DNA of 20,854 nucleotides, taken from the NCBI GenBank assembly GCA_022376515.1, contig WTXI01000509.1:1-20854 (forward strand), in the 5' to 3' direction. This document shows, in pieces, positions 8,796 through 17,982 of this stretch. The position numbers and the translations under genes are program-made. This stretch comes from Lactifluus volemus (taxonomy: Eukaryota; Basidiomycota; Agaricomycetes; Russulales; Russulaceae). The notes beneath the pieces were generated by a model. The model saw only the letters and a program-made list of their open reading frames with translations, did not search any database and was not told the DNA's origin. Within the stretch, counting starts at the first letter, position 1, and each line of letters starts with the position of its first letter.

Positions 8796-11102
8796 TCATG
8801 CAGCTCCGCTCAACGGCTCCGCTTCCAAATCAGCACGTTCACTCGGGACAGATAAAATCCGAAGCGTGTTTGTGTGTCCAAGTCCACCTTTCCAACCCTG
8901 CACGGCAATAATCGTCGTGTTCGGTTTGATCAACTTCAAGGCGAGAGCACTACGCAGTCCGAATCGGATGCGATTGTCCACCTAGAAAATCGATTAGTTC
9001 GTTGAGAAGTATTCGCATCACTGCTACCCCACATACATCAGTTTGCCACTGCTGGCTCGTGACGCCCCTGGGCTCTGGATACCAGAAGGGATACACACCC
9101 CGGTGAAGGTGTATCTGACGAGCAGTCTGCTCATTCCGGGTAACTGAAAACCGGTCAATCATGGCGTGACACAGGAAGGAGGATCGAATATCCACCTGCA
9201 ATAATTGGCACACTAGGGCGGTACTTGGAGAGGAGCCGAGCCGTGTTCCCGCTCGTGGACAGCACTAGGATGGCGCTTGCACCCTGCTCGGACGCAGCGG
9301 CCACCGCAGCGAATGCCACTGTCTCGACAGTCTCGGTTGGTCTAGCCGTTACGTTGCGCAACTCATCATACAGTGGTGGGTAACAGATCGCAGCCTCGGC
9401 GAGCAGGCAGGTTTCCGCCATCATGAGCACTTATGAAGTATGTCAGTGAGAACACTTCGTCTGACGGACCCTGAAGATCGAGGTATGCATACCAGACTGA
9501 ATTGGATATGAACCTTTCGCTGTCTCACCGGACAGCATCACACAGTCGGCTCCGTCAAGGACAGCGTTGGCCACATCGCTAACCTCCGCACGCGTCGGTC
9601 GGGGGTTATACTGTGCACCCATCACGTTGAATACGATAGAGCTGGAAGTATGACTGATTTGCTTACCGTCATGGACTACAGGAAATTCAGTAAAGTACGG
9701 TTATTTTGGCAGCAAAGTGACTCACCTCTAGCATTTGCGTGGCCACAATGACCGGCTTACCCGCCATGTTGCACTTGGCAATCATCATCTTCTGAGCCAG
9801 GAATACCTGGCTTGCCGGGATTTCTATTCCAAGGTCACCACGAGCAACCATCACACCATCCGTTTCCTTCAGAATTTCGTCAAAGTTGGCCACACCCTGT
9901 TCATTCTCGATTTTGACTATAATTTTGATGTTGGCGCCGTCGGGGCCGAGGACCTCGCGAATATCTCGAACGTCCTGGGCGCGACGGATGAAGGACGCGA
10001 ATATCATGTCAACACGATTTTGCACTCCGAACCGCAGATCACGTTTGTCCTTCTCAGAGAGTGCAGGCAAATCAACCGGCGTCTTGGGGAGGTTGACTCC
10101 TTTACGCGAAGAGAGCGTGCCGTTATTAACGGCTCTGACATGCACGTTTGTGTTATCAATTGAGAGAACGAGGAGGGACAGTATTCCTGAACAAAATAAG
10201 GTCGGCCTCATAAACAGGACTCGCTCGACCCGACCAACTCTCACGTACCATCGTCAACATAGATGAGCTTCCCGGGTGCAGTGACTTTGGGAAGATTTTC
10301 CTTGAAAGAACAGTGTCATTCTTCTTTTAAATTCGTAAAGTGCCCCACTTACGTAGTCGACATACATGTGCTTGTCGTCGCAGACCTCCCTGTACTGTGC
10401 CTCAGTAGTGACAATGAACTCATGGCCGGCCGAGATAGGAATCTACAGTCTCATAAACCATCAGTGGGAACCGAAACACTCGAAGGGGCCTACGTCTTGG
10501 CCATTCCGCATAAGACCTGTGCGGATCTCGGGCCCTTTCTAAGAATTCGGTTAGAAGATGTGCACGATAAAGGGGGGAAGGCACCAACAGTGTCAAGGGC
10601 GATCGCAACCGGACGCCCAGCGTCTACAGAAACAGGATTCACGCCTTGATCAACATCGCACCGTTTATAAACATACCTGTGACCATCTTGCGAGTGTTGT
10701 CGATCACGCTCTGATGGTATTCATATTCACCGTGCGAAAAGTTCATGCGCACTGATATACTTTGAGAGGAATCCCGAGTAATCTGCCTTTTCTAAACTCA
10801 CCGATATTAACACCAGCATCACATAGCCGAGCTAGCTTCTCCACACTGTTCACCTTCGGACCTGTACGGATGCCATTGAGCGGCCGAATTTCAGGAATAT
10901 GCTCTCCAAGGCTCACCGATGGTCGCAATAATAGACGTCTGAGAAGGAGATGAACTTGGTTTTTTTGCTTGGGAATTCTCAAAGTGCTCACCTTGCGGTG
11001 GTACCTGGTTTCCTCCGTTGTTTGGGGTGCGGCAGCTGGGTTGAGAGTGGCATTCCACTCGAGGCGAGAACGAATGGCGTCTGTTGGGAAAAAAGATGTC
11101 AT
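8796..11102 (-). CDS. PYK1: Pyruvate kinase
   Basis: Final ATP-generating step of glycolysis, phosphoenolpyruvate + ADP to pyruvate + ATP. Fourteen exons (minus): 11102-10992, 10938-10917, 10861-10802, 10751-10677, 10623-10589, 10538-10494, 10442-10353, 10300-10249, 10186-9726, 9675-9667, 9610-9493, 9429-9196, 9143-9037, 8981-8796; total 1605 nt, 534 aa. Introns are 50-63 nt. Motifs: [35 protein letters not shown], the active-site signature [13 protein letters not shown] (Lys255, Glu257), [12 protein letters not shown] (Asp281), [20 protein letters not shown], and the C-terminal effector-site region [13 protein letters not shown]...[14 protein letters not shown]. Exon 10 is only 9 nt and encodes Ser-Met-Thr of QMLESMT. 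Exon 2 is 22 nt and exon 5 is 35 nt. The start [20 protein letters not shown] agrees with basidiomycete-type pyruvate kinases. Confidence 0.97.
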
Positions 11103-11443
11103 GAGGGGATGACTTTGTGGGTGTGAAGTTAGGAAGGAAAATGAACGGAAGCGAAAGGAAAACGGAGAAATAATTAACCTGGATTTTATAGGTTTTGGGA
11201 AACCCGAGGAGAGTGCTGATAAGCCCGCAAAAGCGAATAAGCTCTCATTTTCATACCGTGCGAGTTAATCAGTGATATGATCAATCTCGATAGGTCGTTC
11301 AGTAAGGGCTACAGCCGTAATAATGCGGAAGTACAAAACGTACAAGGAAATAGAGAACGAGGCCAAGCAAACGACACAGCGACCGACGATAATCAATAGA
11401 CAACACAGAAAAAAGCAATTTATCATCCAGAGCCTCAAACACC
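11103..11443 (-). promoter_or_regulatory. Pyruvate kinase promoter / CSL 3' flank
   Basis: 341 bp between the CSL stop and the pyruvate kinase start, both minus. Reading toward the kinase it has a TATAAAA at 11190-11184, 82 bp before the ATG, then a pyrimidine-rich stretch (TTTCTCCGTTTTCCTTTCGC and on) down to the start codon. A TATA box followed by CT-rich sequence at the expected transcription start is typical of strongly expressed fungal glycolytic genes. No gene is visible in the gap. Confidence 0.6.
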
Positions 11444-13980
11444 CTACATGACCCGTAAAGTCCATCCATGCAAACCACCATCTACAGCAGCAGCGGCCTG
11501 CGCAGCAGCCAGCCAGCCTTGGTCAATCCCACTAGGAGCCCCACTTGGACCTCCACCAATCACATTGAGGCTCATGTTCTCGAACACGTTCTCGCATGTA
11601 ATTGTGCGTCCAGAGTGATAACCCACTCCGTCTAAAGACCGAATGAAAAGGAGCGGGAGGCTGCGACCTGCAAGTTGCTGCGGTACAACCGTCGGCGCTA
11701 TTCCCGAGTCTCGTTCACTTTCACGCGGCTCCTGTGTGGTGGTCCCGCTCTCAGGTCTGTCTTCCCTATCATCGACAGTTGGGAGCACGTCTTCCTTCAG
11801 CGCATTGATCACGTCCGCTAGTGGGGGCATTTCCACGACAACAATGGTGTGTAAAGGACCAGCGGTTATATATCTTGGTGGGATCTGGGGAACTGAGGTA
11901 GGAGTCCCATTGGAGCTGGACGAAGGCTGGGGATCGACTGGCCCTGGCGCGCCAGTCTCAACAGGGGGAGTTAATGGTTGAATAAATGGCGAAACGTTTG
12001 TAAGTGGGCCGGGAAGAGGGGTCTGATAAATGCGCGTGCGAAGGGGACCTATACTACCCAGATATACATCAAGGGGCGTTTGTGACCGCGTTTTGGGGTT
12101 TTCATAAAAGAAATTTGAAACAGTTAGCTCGAGAGCATTGTTAGCAGGGCGATAGACGGGAGCAGTGAACAGAGTCGGGAAAGGGGTGACTGGCAGTTCT
12201 GGGATAGTGCTGCTTGGTCCGAGGGCATCAAAAAATGTGTATTGAAATTTGGCTGTCATCTATGTTAGACATGCGAAATGGTGGGAGAAGGCAGAGCTCA
12301 CAAATCCCAACAATCGTCCAGCATAGATAATCATCTACTTCGTCTGTGACAGTTCGAACACCGTCTTTAACATCTTCTCGAACCCGTGGTGATTGAAAGA
12401 TGAGGGGATGTGAGCCCGCTTGGCCAGGAGCAGGTGACATAGTCCCCGCGGTGCCAGGCATAGGACCAGCTGCGGATAAGTAGTGCCGAGTTCCATCCTG
12501 GTTGATTCTTTGCAACGCGATCTTCTGCATCTGGCTGACGGGCCCACCATCATCCGACACAATCTTCCCTTTGTCAACCTTGCGAATGACTAGAGGTGCC
12601 GTGGAGATGCCGGAATGGGTGTCCACAAGGATAATCTCAGAACCATAGGTCACCGGCTGGGGGACTGGAAAAGGGAATATTAATGGCTAGGACGCACAGA
12701 TAACAGGCACAGATTATAGATAGGAAGACGTAGCAACCCAGCGTATTCTTCAGAAATATATATGTAAGTATTACTTACCTAGAGATTGAGCTTCCTGCGA
12801 TCGACGTACGACATTAACATTGAATGCTGACCAGGACACATTGCTCGCGCATAACTGAGTATGATCTATGGTCATGTATTTCGTCCGCACAGTCTGAGAG
12901 TTGATGCGATTAAAGAGGGATACAGGACCCCCTGCAAGAATACATGAAGAGATATTGCGTGTCTTTGCGGTTTTCTTGGATGGTTTTGAGATGATGGTGA
13001 CTGGGGCCGAGTCAAACGACGCCCAGATACGACCAGTAGGGGAGTCGGCACCATCAGAAGATGGTACGTGAGGTGGGGGTTCCGCAATATCCAAAGTGAG
13101 CAAAAAGCTTTTGGCCTTGGCAGTACCGTTGACGTGCAAGAACTTGAAACTTGCAGACATGTTGTTGTCTAGTTGTGCCTTCTGTTCAAAGCTGCGTTCG
13201 CCAGTTTCAGAGACGACACTCATGGACATTTGCTGCTGACGCATATGCCAGACTGGACCTTCAATATGTACGACAGGGGGAGGACAGAGGAAGCGTTTTT
13301 CGCTGCCATATGATTTTTGGGCGACGGCGGCGTGCATACACACTACAGTAGTCATGGGAGTGGCATGTGCAGGGTCTTGAGATAGATGATCGCGAACAAC
13401 ACGACGAATCTTGCGATGGGGGTCGTCGGCCTCCCCATCATCAAGCTTGCGCTTGCCATTTGCCTGCTGATACGTTGGTCACGTGAGTCGTTAGATGGAA
13501 ATCGCGACTGCAAGTACGAGTGCTCCGACTTACTGGTCGAGGTACAGGAGGGGAGGGAAGTGGTTGGGAAGGCTGCATACTAGGAGGGACGCTCCAAGGC
13601 GCGTGCTGACCGTTAGAGGAGGAGCCGTCCTTAGATGCGGTCAAGATGAAAGAGACGTTTGGATCCACGGGAGGGAGCGCGGGAGGCTGAGAAGAACTTA
13701 TAGGAGAGATCGAGGCGTTAGTGGTGGGTTGAGGGGTTCCGGGAGGTGAATGGGGAGCGATGGAAGCCTGGGACGCGTTCTGCGGGGACGAAGACGCGGT
13801 TTGTGGGCCTGAAATTGCTTTTACGACGAGTTGGGCTATATTCGAGGCGGGGGAAGGTTCACGAGAGGGATCATGTAATTGCTGTTGTGAACGATGTTGA
13901 GTTTGGACCTCTGTTGTTGGTGAGGTTGACATTTGAGAGGGATGGATAGTGTCAAGAGGGTGAGGATGAACTGTCCTCAT
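11444..13980 (-). CDS. CSL-family (CBF1/RBP-Jkappa, Su(H), LAG-1) DNA-binding transcription factor
   Basis: Nuclear sequence-specific factor of the family that mediates Notch signalling in animals; fungal members (Cbf11/Cbf12 in fission yeast) act without Notch. Exons (minus): 13980-13534, 13466-12779, 12664-12302, 12252-11444; total 2307 nt, 768 aa; introns 67, 114 and 49 nt. Residues 1-149 are Ser/Pro/Gln-rich and probably disordered; GKRKL and HRKIRR give basic, NLS-like patches. The N-terminal Rel-like domain starts near residue 190 with VAQKSYGSEKRFLCPPP, the DNA-reading loop of CSL proteins. The beta-trefoil domain carries VTIISKPSKK and LFNRINSQTVRTKY (about 309-346). Further on, GSEIILVDTHSGISTAPLVI, DDGGPVSQMQKIALQRI and DDYLCWTIVGISKFQYTFFD match the trefoil to C-terminal Rel-like transition. 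The C-terminus has LPLLFIRSLDGVGYHSGR. The start is uncertain: ATGs at 13932 and 14139 are in frame; 13980 is chosen because a TATA-like site at 14087-14095 lies upstream of it. Confidence 0.93.
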
Positions 13981-14014
13981 GATTTCCCGCGGGTCCTGTA
14001 GGCGGATAAAGTGT

Positions 14015-14021
14015 GTGGGAA
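14015..14021 (+). promoter_or_regulatory. Candidate CSL response element 1
   Basis: GTGGGAA, the established CSL core site, here 34 bp upstream of the chosen CSL start codon. On the gene's own strand it reads TTCTTCCCAC, identical over ten bases to the second copy. Confidence 0.45.
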
Positions 14022-14034
14022 GAACGTTTGGAGA

Positions 14035-14041
14035 GTGGGAA
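14035..14041 (+). promoter_or_regulatory. Candidate CSL response element 2
   Basis: A second GTGGGAA in the same orientation exactly 20 bp from the first, about two helical turns. Both share the ten-base context TTCTTCCCAC on the minus strand. Confidence 0.45.
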
Positions 14042-14086
14042 GAAAGTGAGGTCCCACGTGTATGGGCGTGAGAGCATACGTCCACG

Positions 14087-14095
14087 TTTATAAAC
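14087..14095 (-). promoter_or_regulatory. TATA-like element upstream of the CSL gene
   Basis: TTTATAAAC/GTTTATAAA, nearly palindromic, 107 bp upstream of the ATG at 13980. As a TATA box for the minus strand it would place transcription start near 14055-14065, which would exclude the in-frame ATG at 14139. A CACGTG lies between, at 14055-14060. Confidence 0.4.
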
Positions 14096-14184
14096 TCCTC
14101 CCGCGGGACCCCCGTCTTATCTTTCGGGGTCCCTACCATTACGACATAAACCTACAACTTTTCACTTCACCACCAGCCATAGCG

Positions 14185-14204
14185 TATCATATCATATCAT
14201 ATCA
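14185..14204. repeat. Pentanucleotide microsatellite (TATCA)4
   Basis: Four perfect TATCA units, directly beyond the stop codon (14208-14210) of the unrecognised minus-strand gene, so probably in its 3' UTR. Confidence 0.85.
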
Positions 14205-14207
14205 TCC

Positions 14208-14915
14208 TCACATCAGTCCAAACCACCCCGCGGCTTCTTCCTCTTCCTTCCCCTCGTAAAATAATCTGCTTATCTTCCCAGGCTGCTCTCCATCATCCCT
14301 GCTATCCCATAATTGACGCCGCCGAGTTTCGTATGCTAGTCGTAGCGCCTCGTCGTCACATGCCTCGTCACACAAATATGGTGACTGTAGACGCTCCTCC
14401 GCTGGGTTATCATCCCCGCGACCTGACCATCCCCCGATCACTGTTCCCGGGAAACCATGATTACCTGATAATCGGCCAAACACAAAGTAGGATTGCGCAC
14501 CGACTGATAAGACACCGCGCTTGTTATCTTCGCGCTTGATGACTGTGTCTGCTGGTTTGTCCTCTCTACCGAAAAGGACCTGTTGCGAACCTCCTAACGA
14601 ACTGCTGTCACCATCCACTGCCTGCAGTTCCGCAAGTTCTTCAGAGTCTTCCTCCAGACACCCATCTCGCCACCAGCCGGAATGCTCCTGGTCAGATAGC
14701 CTTGGGCTTGTGGGGAAGAACCCTGCTAGATGAAAAGGGTCTACATATATTTCTTCGCGTGTTGCATGGCGAGGTGAGGCAGCGAAAATGTCGATGGTAG
14801 TTTTAGTACGACGTGGTACCCGCTTGTGCTGCTCTGTAGATCGAATGCTGACGTTTGGAGTAGACTGTGACCGTTGCATGCCTTCAGGTACGGTTTTTCG
14901 AATGGTTGAGTGCAT
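14208..14915 (-). CDS. Unrecognised protein, 235 aa, start uncertain
   Basis: I do not recognise this protein. The first ATG of the open frame is at 14915 (MHSTIRKTVPEGMQRSQSTP), giving 235 aa to the stop at 14208. Visible features: a basic stretch HKRVPRRTKT, a segment REEIYVDPFHLAGFFPTSPR that looks structured, an acidic region DGCLEEDSEELAELQAVDGD, a Gly-rich part, and a charged C-terminus SRLFYEGKEEEEAAGWFGLM. No signal peptide or membrane helix in this part. The same frame stays open upstream to about 15181 without any ATG, so an unseen 5' exon or longer N-terminus is possible. It sits between the CSL and SWIM/RING genes on the same strand. Length and composition argue for real coding sequence, but expression is unproven. 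Confidence 0.55.
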   Translation of the reverse strand: MHSTIRKTVPEGMQRSQSTPNVSIRSTEQHKRVPRRTKTTIDIFAASPRHATREEIYVDPFHLAGFFPTSPRLSDQEHSGWWRDGCLEEDSEELAELQAVDGDSSSLGGSQQVLFGREDKPADTVIKREDNKRGVLSVGAQSYFVFGRLSGNHGFPGTVIGGWSGRGDDNPAEERLQSPYLCDEACDDEALRLAYETRRRQLWDSRDDGEQPGKISRLFYEGKEEEEAAGWFGLM

Positions 14916-15195
14916 GTAGGGGTAGAAACCTGGTTTACTAATGGGATGTGGGAGAGAAAGAGGGATGGAGAACGGGCAAGCGGACTGATCCCCAACGGAC
15001 AGTGAAGTTGAATTCCATCCCCAACATTTTTCACCCTCATCTAAAACCAGATTGGGTATCCAGATACAGTACACCGTTTTTGGAATTTGAAATATGATTG
15101 CTAGACGAAATTGGCTATCAACCAAGTATCGCGGGTTGCTGATGTACGTAAACTTATCACATAAAAAGTGATACCAGTACCCAGGCTAGTGCCCC

Positions 15196-16579
15196 TCAGG
15201 CACGATTAGTCTTGTACCTGACACTTCGATGATCTAGAAAGGTGAAACAATCGATCATTTAGAGAGAGCGGAGTGGACTTACAGGTACTCGTATCACGCT
15301 CACCAGTAAGGCCAGCAACCTCGCCGAGATTGACATATGCCCCAGACATCCGGCTCGGGCTTACACCACTCTCATTCTTGTCCCCTCTCTGCCACTTGGC
15401 TCGACACCACACGCAAGTAAGCTGCGCAGCGCTTCGACGCCCTGTGAGCGAGCCAAGGCTCAGTCAACATTGATCCCAGTGTGAAAAATATGCAGCAGAA
15501 ACGACGAACATTGTTCGAAGCATTCCGAATGTAGCGCATTCCCGCATTCTTCACAGAATACCAATCTTTCCTGAGAAACGTCATGCATGCTCTCATAACA
15601 GATAGGACAGCTATCCTCGGGCCCTGGAATGCGCCTCTTAGGGGCGGATGATCCCGATATCGGAGCTTCACCAGTTGCATGTGCATAAGCATTGCGCACC
15701 CTTTCGTGAGCAAGAGCCGCATTTGGTGCTTGTGGGGCGTTCGCGAAGATAGCTTGAAGCTCGCTAGCGAGTAATGCCCTGTGTAGCAATTCTTCAGCCT
15801 AGAAGAAAGTGTAGAAACGGCATGTCTCACTTTTGGTACCACAAGCCAGATGACTGTGAAACTTGAAGCACTGCTCAACAATCCGTGTCATGAATGACTA
15901 CGTCCACGGTAGAAAATATATTTACCCTTCAAAAATATGAATAACTGGAAAGAAAACCTCTCAGAAACTCGGTCAGTCAAAGTAAGAGACAGCATACGAT
16001 ATGTTTGCAATGGTTACCACGAGAAGCGTCGGGGCCTGGGGGACGGTTTAACAAACCTGACTAGGGGGGATCATAGGAGACAAATGATATACGCACAGTC
16101 GCAGGAAGGGAACTTGCTAATGACCACAGTGTACACCTGCAATTGAATTAAAATAATACGAAATGAGGAATCCACAAGTCAGATTTTCAATCCAACACGA
16201 ACATTCCCCGTTGACCCAAGAACTTTGAATTCCTCTTGCAGCTCGTCTCCTTCGCGTCTCCTGTCAATCATAAAGAACCTTTTCGGAGAGAACTACGGTC
16301 AGACAAAGGTGGTTGGCCAGATCCCAAGTTCTCTTACCTCTGTGACATTACCCGCGCGACGCGCTCGAGAATCTTCTGTGGACACGACTTTTTGAAGACA
16401 GCACCGCGCCTCTCTTGTGAAGTGGCATCTGAGCCCTGGACTCCCTTGCCCGGACGCTTCTTTGAATTTGGCGATGAGGTTTGAATGCGCGCCCTCTTCG
16501 GCTGTGACGAAGGACCCGAGGCGCCTGCGGGGTCATGCTTCGTCAAGCTTTCCTCGGAGGCCAATTTCCGCTTGCTCAT
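15196..16579 (-). CDS. SWIM and RING-like zinc-finger protein (ZSWIM2/MEX-like putative E3 ligase)
   Basis: Exons (minus): 16579-16338, 16278-16203, 16136-16097, 16035-15998, 15944-15926, 15870-15831, 15778-15510, 15441-15283, 15233-15196; total 921 nt, 306 aa; introns 49-68 nt. The N-terminus is short, disordered and basic (MSKRKLASEE, QPKRAR). The SWIM zinc finger CxC...CxH reads CDCPDASRGNHCKHI (Cys118, Cys120, Cys129, His131) and continues into LFIFLKVLQVSQSSGLWYQK across three tiny exons, one of 19 nt. After ALLASELQAIFANAP comes an eight-ligand zinc domain: Cys209, Cys212, Cys227, Cys230, His235, Cys238, Cys251, Cys254 (CPIC..., FCEECGNALHSECF..., LTCVWC). SWIM followed by RING is the layout of the ubiquitin ligase ZSWIM2/MEX, so ubiquitin transfer is inferred from architecture. 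The target is unknown. A conserved-looking tail GAYVNLGEVAG...DTSTYHR follows. Confidence 0.85.
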
Positions 16580-17982
16580 GGCTGTTCGGTCACAAGAGTC
16601 GCTTCCGCTGAAGCGCCAATTTGAGCCACAAATATAATCGCGATCGTTTCCGCCATGCCTTTTCAGACTCTCCCGCGGTTTACTAATCAGGCTTTTTTAG
16701 GGCTAACGGCTCACTTCACACACTTCCACCGTGTTAGCACAAAGCTTACTGCGGTTTACGGATGGCAACGATCAACATGCCCGCACGGAAAGCACGAAGG
16801 TGTTGCGCTATCAATGGTTGGCACGGTCAAAAAGCAGATGTAGCATGTTTCGCTCTCAGTATCAAATGACTCCCTTGTTATCGGCAACTGCAGCTTCCCC
16901 CCCAAAGAAGACTGGCTGATGGGATGATGCGCTTAGCCGAGGAGAATTCTTGAAAAACTGCAGACAATAGTACGCAGCTTCCTATGCTTACGCCATTGAG
17001 TAGCGACTCAACTTTTACGCCAGAGGTGTGCTTCTTAGCATAAGATAAGGCTGAATCCGGTCGTGAAGGCCGTCTCCCGAGACTGTAAGTGGCTCTCATT
17101 GAAACCGAAGAACTGACCGGAAATGGGTTCATACCGTAAACGTCAACAACACCTACGGTCACGGCATGGCCGCTCTCTGTAGAATGCTGCTTGATGTTTG
17201 AACCCTTTTATCGGAGGGCGGGATCCAGCCATGGTGTCACTCCGTTTGACGGTAGCACAAGATACTTGCCACTCTAACCCAAGCCAACTAATCACTGATG
17301 AAGATACAATATTGGGGATGGCCCCACGGATCAATTTGGATATCGTGATAACGATCGGCAGTACGGTGCGCTGAACACCATAGATCATGATGCAAACGGC
17401 CCGGCATAGGCGTTATTAGGTGGAGTCGATAGACATTACCTACTGTACAACTTCTATCAATTGAATGATATTTTCTGTGATGTCTTCGGGAGCGGTCGTC
17501 ACTGTATATCAAGGCCTCCGTCATTCAACGGAGACGTACGATATTTTCAAGGGTTCTTCTTGGAATAGAATTGACGCTGCGTTCATCCAGGAAGGAAACC
17601 CTCACGCCTTGATCATGTGCGCAAGAATTGACTGACTGGGCGATGTGGTCGGGGATTCATTACCTCTACACGTTGCACTAAAACCAAACGGTCAGCTCGA
17701 TGGCCATCCTTGCGAAACTTGCAACCTTGCAATTATTCGGGTTGGTTGAGAACAGTCGACGACGTCCGGATTCAATAAATACTTCAGACGACCCGACGCC
17801 ACCGGCTTCATATATATATGCGCGCAAGTACAGTAGATGATGCCAACGAACGCCACTGGACACGGCGACTTGACAGCCGCACGCCGCGTCACAAGCTGTG
17901 TGTAAAAGTTAGCGCATAGCGCATCAGAAAGAAGCACTTCCGTCAACGCGGACCGCCGGGATCGTTCATTGCCGTGGCTCAC
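16580..17982. other. 1.4 kb gap without a recognisable gene
   Basis: Lies between the divergent starts of the SWIM/RING gene (minus) and the cis-prenyltransferase (plus). Short open frames of 60-94 codons exist on both strands. The most protein-like are on the minus strand between 17524 and 16878 (for example IYGVQRTVLPIVITISKLIR), with plausible splice signals around them, but none resembles a family I know and I cannot chain them into one convincing model. It could hold a small lineage-specific gene, a decayed gene, or just two promoters. Confidence 0.4.
17811..17819 (+). promoter_or_regulatory. TATA-like element upstream of the cis-prenyltransferase
   Basis: TATATATAT, 164 bp before the ATG at 17983, in a GC-mixed context. 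Plausible core promoter element; simple AT alternation also occurs by chance. Confidence 0.3.

Noticed and set aside
8796..11102. Metabolic gene cluster (pyruvate kinase, epimerase, glycosyltransferase, cis-prenyltransferase)
   Set aside because: Genes belong to separate housekeeping pathways, on both strands, with no tailoring enzymes or transporters.
14139..14139. Upstream ATG as the CSL start
   Set aside because: In frame, but it lies upstream of the TATA-like site at 14087-14095 and would make the two CSL motifs coding. Not excluded without a mapped transcript.
15372..15881. 170-codon minus frame overlapping the SWIM/RING gene
   Set aside because: The zinc-finger frame has eight correctly spaced ligands and family-like flanks; this one resembles nothing. 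Kept only as a possible alternative-splice product.
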